The translations under genes and the position numbers were made by a program. Below are positions 41,806 to 50,242 of a stretch of 64,000 nt of DNA, one piece after another. This DNA is from JAOPZW01 sp963835295 (GTDB taxonomy: Bacteria > Actinomycetota > Thermoleophilia > Solirubrobacterales > Solirubrobacteraceae): the NCBI GenBank assembly GCA_963835295.1, contig CAWIEX010000014.1:496001-560000 (forward strand). Reading direction: 5' to 3'. Position 1 is the first letter of the stretch; every line of letters starts with the position of its first letter. The notes beneath the pieces were generated by a model. The model saw nothing but the letters and a program-made list of their open reading frames with translations. It made no database searches and was not told the origin of the DNA.

Positions 41806-42093
41806 CTACGGCGAGCCGGCCGCCTGGAAGTCGGCCACCATCTGGTCGACGGCCTCGGCGCCCTCGGGCCAGGCCGCGTTGATCGCGATGAAGGGCCGGT
41901 CCTCGGGCGCCACGCCCTCGGCCGGCGTGATGGCCGACACCGGGCACGCCGGCTCGCACAGCGAGCAGTCGATGCACTCGCCCGGGTCGATGACGAGCAT
42001 CTGCGCGACCTCGTGGATGCAGTCGACGGGGCAGACATCGACACAGGAGCGATCGGTGGTCCCGATGCACGCCGAGCCGATGACGTAGGTCAT
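41806..42093 (-). CDS. 7Fe ferredoxin (FdxA-like)
   Basis: 95 residues. The N-terminal cluster site CIGTTDRSCVDVCPVDCI and the second CIDCSLCEPACPVSA give the C-x7-C-x3-CP and C-x2-C-x2-C-x3-CP pattern of [3Fe-4S][4Fe-4S] ferredoxins; the second N-terminal loop lacks the classical C-x2-C-x2-C. ATG 42093 overlaps the stop of the FAD oxidoreductase (ATGA), so the two are probably redox partners. Followed by the 3'-end repeat. Confidence 0.93.
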   Translation of the reverse strand: MTYVIGSACIGTTDRSCVDVCPVDCIHEVAQMLVIDPGECIDCSLCEPACPVSAITPAEGVAPEDRPFIAINAAWPEGAEAVDQMVADFQAAGSP

Positions 42094-43571
42094 GCCGCGG
42101 TCCGGGCCCCCGCGCTCTGCAGGTAGACACCCTGGCCGCGGAGCTCGTGCTGGAGCTCGGCCACGTCGAGCGCGCGCGGCGCGGTATCGCTGCCGGCCGA
42201 CAGCGCGGCCGCGACGCCAGCCGCCTGCCCGGTGAGCCAGCACTGCGGGATCTCGCGCATGAAGGCCTGCGTCTGGGGGTCGGTGGCGACGTGGCGCCCG
42301 CCGACGAGGGCGTTGTCGAGCTCGGCCGGCACGATGCAGCCATAGGGGACCGAGATGTTGGCGAACTTGGCCGAGGGGGACGGGGAGACCCCGATCTCGT
42401 CGTCGTGGCGGACCGCCTCGCGCCACTCCTCCATGGCCATCTTGTGCGCGCCGACGAGCCGGCGCGTGTGGCGGACGCCGAGCTGGGGCGCGGAGAGCAT
42501 CAGCCACGCGTCCTCGAACCCCGGCGCGTGGCGGCGGAAGAACTCGAGGTGCGCGGTCATGCGGCGGCGCGACTCGATCTCCACCGCGGTGAGGTCGGCC
42601 ACCTTCAGGCCGCTGTAGCCGGTCAGGCGCGGGCCCATGAAGAGCCCGACGTCGTCGCGCCAGCCGACGTGCGGCGTCTCGAGGTAGCCGAGCTCCTCGT
42701 GGCCGCGCTTGAACAGCGCCCGGTGCTCCTCCGGGTTCGCGCGCTTCCACGCGACCCACTTGGCGAAGTCGATCCCCGCCCACGTCCACGGCGTGTTGAG
42801 GCAGTGCTGGACGTTGGCGCCCTGGCCCTCGACGTCGGACTCGAACGCAGCCCCGGCGGCGGCGCAGACGTCCAGATCGCCGGTGGTGTCGACGACGACC
42901 TTGGCCAGGATCGCCCGCCGGCCCTCCTTGCTCTCGAAGATCGCGCCGCGCAGCTCGTTGCCCTCGACGATCGCGTCGACGACCCAGGCGTGGAGGATGA
43001 GCCGCGCGCCGACCTCCTCGAGCAGCTCGACCGACTCGTACTTCAGCCACTCCGGATCGATCATCGGCGACCACGTGACCACGTCGCGGAAGGCGCTCAG
43101 GCGCTCGCGCCAGTGGGCGACGGGCTCGGCCTCCCGCGAGCCCCACTGCTCCGGCGGCGCGCCGGCGACCGCGTCGGCCGGCAGGCGCTCGAGGATCTCC
43201 GAGGCGAAGCCGGCGATGATCTGCCGGCCCTCCCAGTCGCTCATCCGGTCGATCCAGATGACGAGGCCGCCGGTGGAGAGGCCGCCGAGGTGGTTGTAGC
43301 GCTCGACCAGCGTGACCTTGGCGCCGAGGCGGCGCGCCGCCACCGCGGCGGCGCAGCCGGCGGGGCCGCCGCCGACCACGAGGACGTCGGTCTCCTCGTA
43401 GACGGGGGTCTCGCGCGCGGGCTCGTGGATCGTGCGCCGCGGGCGCTCCGCGTCGCCCGGCTCGGACGGGCGCTCGGTGCCCTCGACGAACCAGCTCTCG
43501 CGCCCCGTGTGGTACTGGTCGACCTCCGGCTTGGGCGCGCCGTCGCTCTCGCTCTCGGCCATGGCGCTCAT
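42090..43571 (-). CDS. FAD-dependent oxidoreductase (FAD_oxidored/GidA-like type)
   Basis: 493 residues from ATG 43571 (ATG 43562 possible). About 60 residues of charged N-terminus precede the dinucleotide-binding motif DVLVVGGGPAGCAAAVAARRLGAKVTLVER (about 62-91). Further FAD_oxidored features: NHLGGLSTGGLV, VVDTTGDLDVCAAAG, and the C-terminal ALVGGRHVATDPQTQAFMREIPQCWLTGQAAGVAAAL. The family often works with an iron-sulfur protein; here a ferredoxin is translationally coupled. Substrate unknown. Confidence 0.9.
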   Translation of the reverse strand: MSAMAESESDGAPKPEVDQYHTGRESWFVEGTERPSEPGDAERPRRTIHEPARETPVYEETDVLVVGGGPAGCAAAVAARRLGAKVTLVERYNHLGGLSTGGLVIWIDRMSDWEGRQIIAGFASEILERLPADAVAGAPPEQWGSREAEPVAHWRERLSAFRDVVTWSPMIDPEWLKYESVELLEEVGARLILHAWVVDAIVEGNELRGAIFESKEGRRAILAKVVVDTTGDLDVCAAAGAAFESDVEGQGANVQHCLNTPWTWAGIDFAKWVAWKRANPEEHRALFKRGHEELGYLETPHVGWRDDVGLFMGPRLTGYSGLKVADLTAVEIESRRRMTAHLEFFRRHAPGFEDAWLMLSAPQLGVRHTRRLVGAHKMAMEEWREAVRHDDEIGVSPSPSAKFANISVPYGCIVPAELDNALVGGRHVATDPQTQAFMREIPQCWLTGQAAGVAAALSAGSDTAPRALDVAELQHELRGQGVYLQSAGARTAA

Positions 43572-43702
43572 GGTGACACGCGCGGCCGGGCGATGTTCGC
43601 CTACCTGACACTCCCTGTTCGACCACCGCGCGTGGCGCGGGGCGCCGCGACCCGGCCCGCCGCGCACGGCGGCGCCGGCGGACCGGGTGGGCGAAGCGCG
43701 AC

Positions 43703-43906
43703 CTAGAGCGGCGTGACGTTGACGGCCTTGGGGCCCTTGTCGCCGGCCTCGGCGTCATACGACACGGCGGCGCCCTCGGCGAGGGTCTTGAAGCCGGTGG
43801 CGTTGATGCCGGTGTGGTGGACGAAGAGGTCCTTGCCGCCCTCGTCCGGGGTGATGAAGCCGAAGCCCTTCTCGTCGCTGAACCACTTCACGGTTCCGGT
43901 AGCCAT
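43703..43906 (-). CDS. Cold-shock protein (CspA family)
   Basis: 67 residues, normal size. RNP1 KGFGFITP and RNP2 LFVHHTGI are intact and the start TGTVKWFSDEKGFGF is canonical. It binds single-stranded RNA/DNA as an RNA chaperone. GGAGGAAAC lies just before the ATG. The 175-nt gap upstream has a small perfect hairpin (TCGAGC-ATGTA-GCTCGA, 43985-44001) and a TACGCT hexamer near 44018 (minus strand), so a leader of about 100 nt is likely, as is common for csp genes. Confidence 0.96.
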   Translation of the reverse strand: MATGTVKWFSDEKGFGFITPDEGGKDLFVHHTGINATGFKTLAEGAAVSYDAEAGDKGPKAVNVTPL

Positions 43907-44081
43907 GTTTCCTCCACGGCACGTGTGAACTGCAACGCGGAGGATGCTTTTGCGGCAACGACCCCGGCGCTGAACACTGATTTCTCGAGCATGTAGCTCG
44001 ACCTTGACGGCGGAAGCGTAGCGAGTGCGGGCGCCTGATTAGTGTTTCCCGTTCGTAAGCGACCCGGGAGCCGGTCAGACC

Positions 44082-44876
44082 ATGTGCTTCGCCTTCGACG
44101 CCCACCCGCCCGACCTGCCGTCGGATCTCGCCCTTCCGACCCTCGCCGGAGGCGCGGCGGCCGAGGCGCTGGAGCTCACCTCCGCCGACGGGACGCGCTT
44201 CTCGGCGGCCCTCGCCGAGGCCCCCGAGACGACCGGCGGGCCCGGCGTGGTGGTCCTGCCCGATATCCGCGGCCTGTACCGCTTCTACGTCGAGCTGGCC
44301 GAGCGCTTCGCACAGGCCGGCCATCACGCGATCGCCCTCGACTACTTCGGCCGCACCGCCGGCACGGGCGAGCGCAGCAACGACTGGGACTACATGCCCC
44401 ACGTGGTGCAGACGCGCGTGCAGGACGTCCAGGCCGACACCGCTGCCGCCATCGCGAGCCTGCGCGAGCGCACGGGCGCCAGCGCGATCGTCACCGTCGG
44501 CTTCTGCTTCGGTGGCACGCAGTCGTTCATGGCCGCGACGAGCGCCGAGCTCGACCTCGACGGCGCCGTGGGCTTCTATGGCAGCCTCGTCCCGCGCCGG
44601 GAGGGCGCGCCGGAGCCGATCGTCCACGCGCCCGAGACCCGCTGCCCGGTGCTGGGACTGTTCGGCGGCGCCGATGAGAACATCCTCCCCGAGCACATCG
44701 AGGCCTACGAGCGCGGGCTGCAGGAGGCGGGCGTCGAGCACGAGATCGTCACCTACCCGGGTGCGCCGCACTCGTTCTTCGACCGCTCGTTCAGCGAGCA
44801 CGCGGAGGCGTGCGAGGACGCGTGGCGGCGTGTGCTCGGCTTCCTGCAGCAGGTCGGCTCGTCGCTGACGCGATGA
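44082..44876 (+). CDS. Dienelactone hydrolase family protein
   Basis: 264 residues. The nucleophile is a cysteine in VGFCFGGTQSFM (about 146), with Asp in LGLFGGADENILPEH (about 198) and His in YPGAPHSFFDRS (about 229), the Cys-Asp-His triad of DLH. The region VVVLPDIRGLYRFYVELAERFAQAGHHAIALDYFGRT is typical. It may open lactone rings in aromatic degradation; the HpaB-type monooxygenase 380 nt downstream supports an aromatic-catabolism context. The N-terminal 30 residues are an extension. Confidence 0.92.
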   Translation: MCFAFDAHPPDLPSDLALPTLAGGAAAEALELTSADGTRFSAALAEAPETTGGPGVVVLPDIRGLYRFYVELAERFAQAGHHAIALDYFGRTAGTGERSNDWDYMPHVVQTRVQDVQADTAAAIASLRERTGASAIVTVGFCFGGTQSFMAATSAELDLDGAVGFYGSLVPRREGAPEPIVHAPETRCPVLGLFGGADENILPEHIEAYERGLQEAGVEHEIVTYPGAPHSFFDRSFSEHAEACEDAWRRVLGFLQQVGSSLTR

Positions 44877-44919
44877 GCCCGTGCCGGTGACTTCCGAGTT
44901 TGCCGCTATCGTCACATGC

Positions 44920-45087
44920 ATGAGTTCCCAGCGCGAGCGTGCCGAAGAGAAGCGCAAGGAGAAGTTGAAGGCTGTGGAAGAGCAGGTCGCCGAGGGCTCG
45001 CTGACCATCCGTCAGATGACGCCTGAGGAGCGCGCGAAGTACCCCAAGCGCGAGCGTCCGCCGCAGACCAAGCGCAAGCGGTACTGA
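44920..45087 (+). CDS. 55-residue highly charged protein
   Basis: ATG 44920 with TATCGT 7 nt upstream (leaderless type). The sequence is a charged helix (RERAEEKRKEKLKAVEEQVAEG) followed by SLTIRQMTPEERAKYPKRERPP and a Lys/Arg tail. No family recognised. Its AT-leaning codons (AAG, GAG, TTG near the start) are not unusual. A strong hairpin lies 11 nt after the stop, supporting a short monocistronic unit. Confidence 0.65.
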   Translation: MSSQRERAEEKRKEKLKAVEEQVAEGSLTIRQMTPEERAKYPKRERPPQTKRKRY

Positions 45088-45097
45088 TCAGCGCGAA

Positions 45098-45121
45098 CCG
45101 GCCCGTCGAGCGCCGGGCCGG
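45098..45121 (+). terminator. Hairpin after the small charged protein
   Basis: CCGGCCCG (45098-45105) pairs perfectly with CGGGCCGG (45114-45121) around an 8-nt loop, beginning 11 nt after the stop codon. No U-tract. The rest of the gap to 45256 shows only the Shine-Dalgarno of the next gene. Confidence 0.55.
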
Positions 45122-45256
45122 CTGAGCAGGCTGTGACCAGCGGCTGAGCGGCCTGCCCGCGTCGCCGCCCTTGTGCGCTCGGCGAGGGCCGGTTTCGCGA
45201 CGGTTAACGGACGCACGCAATCCTCGGGGCGCACCGATCGCGACGAGGAGAGGGCG

Positions 45257-46816
45257 ATGATCAGAACCGGCGAGCAGTTCCTGGACTCGATTCGCGACGG
45301 GCGGCGAGTGCTGTGCGCGGGGGAGATGATCGACGACCTCACGACCCACCCGAAGACGCGCGGCTACGCCGAGGCCATCGCCGAGTACTACGACATGCAT
45401 CACGACCCGCAGTACGCGGACGCGATGACCTTCGTCGACGAGGACGGCGAGCGCTGGGCACGGCACTGGTTCCTGCCGCGCACCAAGGAGGACCTGCGCG
45501 TGCGCCGCGAGTACCACGAGCTGGTCTTCCGCAAGTGGGCGAGGGGCGCGATGTTCACCCGCCCGCCGGCGAGCATGCTGCCGGTCTTCTACACGCTCTA
45601 CCAGGACCCCGAGCCATGGGAGCAGGAGTCTCAGGGCCACGACGGGCGCCCGCTCGCGCAGAACATCCGCGACAAGTGGGACTACCTCATGCGCGGCGAC
45701 CTGTCGGCCTCGCCGATGTTCCTCGACGTCCAGGGCGATCGCTCGTCGCCCGACACCGTGGCCGCCACCCCGCAGCTGCGCATGGTCGACAAGAACGATC
45801 AGGGGATCGTCGTGCGCGGTTGGAAGGCCATCGGCACCGGGGTGGCGTTCGCCAACGAGATCTTCATGGGCGTGCTGTGGAAGCCCGGCACGGTGGCCGA
45901 GCAGGTCGTCTTCGCGCTCGTGCCGTCCAACGACCCCAACGTCACCCACGTCGTGCGCCCATCGCTGGCCCAGCCCGACGCCGACGATTTCGATCGCCCG
46001 CTCTCCAGCCGCGGCGACGAGCTCGACGGGATGGCCTACTTCGACGACGTCCTCATCCCGTGGGACCGCGTCTTTCACATCGGCAACCCCGACCACGCGA
46101 AGTTCTACCCCCAGCGCCTGTTCGACTGGATCCACGCCGAGACGCAGATCCGTCACGTCGTCAACGCCGAGGTCATAGCCGGCCTGGCCATCCTGGTCAC
46201 CGAGGCGCTGGGCACGGCCCAGGCGCCGATCGTCGCCTCGCAGGTCGCCGACCTCGTCCGCTTCCGCGAGACGTGCCGCGCGTTCAGCATCGCCGCCGAG
46301 GAGACCGGCTTCATGTCGCCTGGCGGCCTCTACAAGCCCAACAACATCTTCGTCGACTTCGGCCGCGCGCACTACCTCGAGCACGTCCAGCGGATGATCG
46401 AGATCCTCATCGACTTCTGTGGGCGCGGGGTCGTCGTCTACCCGACGAAGGCGGACCTCGACAACCCCGAGATCGGTGGGGCGCTGCGCGCCGCCCTGCG
46501 CGGGCACAACACGTCAGCCGAGGACCGCACGCGGATCTTCCGGATGATCCACGAGCGCTTCCTGACCGAGTGGGGCGCGCGTCACGCGATGTTCGAGAAG
46601 TTCAACGGGACGCCGCTGCACATCATCCGGCTGCTCACGATGCAGCGCGTCGAGTACCAGGCGGACGGTCCGCTCACGGAGCTCGCGCGCGAGATCTGCG
46701 GCCTGGGCGACGTCAGCGCGCTGGCGCAGCGCCTCGACGAGGAGAAGGTCGACTACCCGTCGATCCGCGTGCGGCCGGACTACGTCGCGGCGCAGGACGT
46801 GCAGGAAACCGTCTAG
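45257..46816 (+). CDS. 4-hydroxyphenylacetate 3-monooxygenase, HpaB-like oxygenase subunit
   Basis: 519 residues from ATG 45257 with a GAGGAGAGG ribosome site. HpaB N-domain features run from RTGEQFLDSIRDGRRVLCAGE; the middle has VRGWKAIGTGVAFANEIFMGVLW and the C-terminal domain has HAETQIRHVVNAEVIAGLAILVTEALG and SPGGLYKPNNIFVDFGRAHYLEHV. It is an FADH2-dependent hydroxylase of phenolic substrates that needs a separate flavin reductase. No hpaC is adjacent. The true substrate may differ within this broad family. Its 3' end overlaps the convergent regulator by 4 nt. Confidence 0.92.
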   Translation: MIRTGEQFLDSIRDGRRVLCAGEMIDDLTTHPKTRGYAEAIAEYYDMHHDPQYADAMTFVDEDGERWARHWFLPRTKEDLRVRREYHELVFRKWARGAMFTRPPASMLPVFYTLYQDPEPWEQESQGHDGRPLAQNIRDKWDYLMRGDLSASPMFLDVQGDRSSPDTVAATPQLRMVDKNDQGIVVRGWKAIGTGVAFANEIFMGVLWKPGTVAEQVVFALVPSNDPNVTHVVRPSLAQPDADDFDRPLSSRGDELDGMAYFDDVLIPWDRVFHIGNPDHAKFYPQRLFDWIHAETQIRHVVNAEVIAGLAILVTEALGTAQAPIVASQVADLVRFRETCRAFSIAAEETGFMSPGGLYKPNNIFVDFGRAHYLEHVQRMIEILIDFCGRGVVVYPTKADLDNPEIGGALRAALRGHNTSAEDRTRIFRMIHERFLTEWGARHAMFEKFNGTPLHIIRLLTMQRVEYQADGPLTELAREICGLGDVSALAQRLDEEKVDYPSIRVRPDYVAAQDVQETV

Positions 46817-49800
46817 CGCCGCAGGGCGTCGAGCAGGCTGCGAGTCGCGCCCGCGGGGCGCGCGCCCAGCTGGCCCAGCGCGCGCTCGCAGCCGCGGAAG
46901 GCCGCGATGACGCGATCCTCGTCGCCCACCGCGCTGGCCAGGCGCATCTGCAGGCGCCACGCCGCCTCGCGATAGGGGTCGTCGCGCAGCACGGCCGCGA
47001 CCAGCCGCTCGGCGTCCTGGTAGCGGCCCGCCGCGAAGGCCAGCTCGGCGGCCTCGAAGCGGGCGTCGGCGCCGATTGCGTCGAGGTGGCGCCGGCGCTC
47101 CTGCGCCCAGACGGTGCGCACGCCCGGCAGGTACTCACCGCGCTCCAGGAGCTCGAGCGCATCCAGCGTGGCCCGCAGGCGCTCCTCGCCCTGCAGGCGC
47201 GCCGCCTGCGCCAGGAGCGTCTCGACGCGGCCCGACTCGCTGTGGATCGCCGCGCCGGCGCCGAGGGCCACGCGGGAGCTCTCGACCGTCAGCTCCACGC
47301 CCGCCGGCAGGACCTCGCGCAGCCGGTGGAAGGCCTGGCGCAGGTAGGCGCGCGCGGAGGCGTCGGCGCGCCCGTCGAAGAGGGCGTCGAGCAGGTCGTC
47401 GCGCGAGGCCGATTGGTCGGGGCGCGAGGCCAGGTAGGCCACCACCTCGTAGGCCTTGGCGATGCGCGGGCGCACCACGGCGCCGTTCACCGCGAGCGCC
47501 TTGCGCCCGAACTCCTCGAGCTCGAGCAGCGGCCCGACGCGCGGGTCGACCGTCACGCCCTGGGCGAGCAGCGCACGCCCGAGGTCGTGCCACGGCGACC
47601 GCGTCTCGGGCTCGGCATCGATGCGGCGGGCGACCACGGCGGGGAAGTCGGCGAGGGCCTGCAGGAAGAGGTGGTTGGAGCCCTGCTTGGCGGCCGCGGC
47701 GAGCGCCAGGTCGGCGGCCCGGTCCGCCGCGTCCTCGTCGCCGCGGCGCCACTCGGCCTCGGCCAGGTAGACGGCGGCGGTGGGCAGCTCGAGGATGCGG
47801 TCGCTGGCGAGCATCCGAGCCGTGGCGTCGCCGCAGCGCCGCGGCGACGTCGCCGTCGAGCAGGTCCGCGTAGCCGGTCCACGTGTCGATCTGCTCGGCG
47901 ACGAAGCCGTACTCGCGCGCGGCCCGGCGGCGCTCGAGCGCTCCGAGGATCTCGCGTGCCGCGCGGGCATCACGGCGCAGGCGCAGCTCGAGCTTGGACT
48001 CCATGACCAGGCTGAGCATGTCGTAGACCTGGGACTGGCTGGCGCCGATCAGCTCGCGGGCGCGCAGCAGCGCCGCGCGGGCTTCGTCGGTGCGGCGTAG
48101 GTCGATGAGGATCTCGACGCCGACGATCGCGTGCAGCCACACCGCGGCCCAGCTCGCCGCGCCCTGGGCCTCGTACAGCTCGAGCGCCTGCTCGGTGTGG
48201 CCGGTGGCGCGCAGCGTGCTGATGCGCCACGGCGCGCTCACCGCCGCCGCCCAGCGCGAGGCAGGGGTCGCGGCGAGGTGGGGGAGGCGACCGTGGGCGT
48301 AGTGCACCCGCATGACGAGGGCGTCGAGCGGACCGCCGCTGAGGGTGGGGTGCAGCGCGGCACCGTCGGCGACCTCGCCGTCCACGAGCGCCAGCAGGTA
48401 GCGGATCGCCTCGGTCTCCGGGCTGGGCGCGGCGACGTCGATGACCGCGCGCGCATCCGCGATGCGCCCCCCGTGCCAGTAGCACCACGCCATCATGCTG
48501 GCGGCCGGGCTCGAGGCTCGTGCGAGGCGCTCGCGGTGGCGGCCGTCCTGCAGGCGGTCGGCCAGGCGGACGCCGCGCCCATACTGCTCGCGCCCGATGG
48601 CCAGCATCACCTCGGCGGCGCTCAGCGGCCCGCCGTCCGGGCCCGTGTCGGACAGCGCGCTCAGCCAACGCTCGGCGACGGCCAGGTCGAGGCGCTCGAT
48701 GACCCCCGCGATCGCCCGCTCGGCCGCCGCCCGGGCCCGGTCCAGCTCGCCGGCGCGCAGGAACTCCTCCACGGCGTCCTCGTGGTGGCCGTCGCTCGCG
48801 AGCAGGTCGCCGTGCGCCGCGTGCAGGGCGCGTACGTGCTCGTCACCCCGGCGCCGCAGGCATTCCAGGAGGAACTCCCGAAAGCGCGTGTGACAGCGCA
48901 TGGCGAGGCGGTCGGCGGCCCACGTCACCGGCAGGTGGGCGGCGCGCAGAGCGAGCAGCCGAGCGCCTGCCGCGTGCTGGCCGAGCGCCTCAGCGCCAGC
49001 CGGCGTCACCTCCTCGAGCAGCGACGTCGCCACCAGGAACGCCCGGTCGTCGTCGTCGAGCTGCTCGAGGATCTGCGACGACAGGTAGCCGTTGAGCGGA
49101 TCGGCCTCACCCCCGATGCCGGCGACGTGGTCCTCCGAGCGCCAGGCCTCGAAGAGGACGCCCGCGACCCAGCCGCCCGTGGCCTCGACGGCGGCGATCG
49201 GGTCGACCTCGCCGCGGCCGACGTCAGCCAGCGCGCGCGCCGCCTCCTCGGTCGTGAAGGCCAGGTCGCCCTCGCCGACGGCGGCGACGCGTCCGAGCGT
49301 CGCCTCGTTGCCCATGTCGACGGCCAGCTCGCGCCGGCTGACGAGCACGACGCGCATCGTTGGCGGCGCGTAGCGCACGAAGCCGCCGAGCGCCGCGAGC
49401 GCCTCCGGAGCCTCGGCCAGCCGTTCGAGCTCGTCGATGACCAACAGCACCGGGACCGCCCCGACCGCCTCGGCCAGGAGCCCCGCGGCCTCGGCATGGG
49501 CGATCCGGCGCGCCAGCGCGCCGGTGCCGATGCCCTCGACCTCGGGCGCAACGCGAGCCAGCGCGGCCTCGAGATAGGTCACGAGCCGTCCCGGTGCGGC
49601 GTCGGTGCCGTCGAGGGTCAGCCACGCGACGGGCCGCTCGATGGCGCGGGCCGCCTGCACGACGGCGGTGGTCTTGCCCGAGCCGGCCGTGGCCGCGACC
49701 CACACGACCGGATAGCGCTCGACGAGCATCGCCAGGAGCCGCTCCAGGCGCGGGCGGCCCAAGGCGCGCTCGGTCACCTCGGGGATCGCGAGCTTGCGTT

Positions 49801-49828
49801 GGATGACCGTTCGGTCGCCCCCGGGCAC
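46813..49828 (-). CDS. MalT-like STAND ATPase regulator with C-terminal wHTH-BTAD (frameshifted as given)
   Basis: GTG 49828 with TAGGCT 6 nt upstream. The STAND NTPase has Walker A ATAGSGKTT at about 47 and Walker B VPVLLVIDELERL at about 128, followed by a long MalT-like helical-repeat region (about 250-660). Near 47828-47850 the frame changes; one extra base would explain it. The second frame continues with repeats, then an OmpR-like winged helix (VVRPRIAKAYEVVAYLASRP to YLRQAFHRLREVLPAG) and a BTAD domain to the end. Total about 1004 residues. Likely activator sensing a small ligand; the convergent HpaB gene is a candidate target. Confidence 0.85.
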
Positions 49829-49896
49829 GTGGCCAGCCTACGTCAGCGCCGCGGGCCCGGGCAGCGTTCGTGGCGTGCCTGGCTACGCGCGGGTCA

Positions 49897-50137
49897 TCAG
49901 GTGGTGGGCTTGGTCGTCGTGTAGAACCAGATGTGGAAGAAGGCCGTCAGGTCCTGTCCGGAGATGCGCTGGGCGAGGTCGATGAACTGCTCGGTCGTGG
50001 CGTTGCCAGTGGGCGTGCTCGGCCGTCCAGTTGCGCAGGATGCGGAAGAAGGCGTCGTCGCCGATCTTCTCGCGCAGGGCCTGGACAGTCATGCCGCCGC
50101 GGCGGTAGACCGCGCTGGCGAACACGGGAGGTCCGGT
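49897..50137 (-). pseudogene. M1-family aminopeptidase C-terminal remnant
   Basis: On the minus strand, from about 50137, GPPVFASAVYRRGGMTVQALREKIGDDAFFRILRNWTAEHAH matches the segment after the zinc site in M1 gluzincin peptidases. After HAH one extra base shifts the frame; the conserved continuation GNATTEQFIDLAQRISGQDLTAFFHIWFYTTTKP lies in the next frame and ends at TGA 49899-49897. The catalytic HExxH part (normally about 200 residues earlier) is absent from the window, so this is a stranded fragment. Confidence 0.8.
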
Positions 50138-50152
50138 GGCGAACGCACGAAC

Positions 50153-50229
50153 GCCGCGGCCAGTGAGGCCGCGGCGCTCTGTGGAGGGTCCGGGTCGGGC
50201 CGCTGCGTTCCCCCCGCGGCCCGACCCGG
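50153..50229 (-). terminator. Tandem strong hairpins after the exported-protein operon
   Basis: A perfect 14-bp stem (50190-50203 with 50216-50229) begins 14 nt after the stop of the last operon gene; a second perfect 9-bp stem (50153-50161 with 50167-50175) follows. Likely double terminator for the minus-strand operon, separating it from the peptidase remnant. Confidence 0.65.
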
Positions 50230-50242
50230 GATGTGACTCAGG

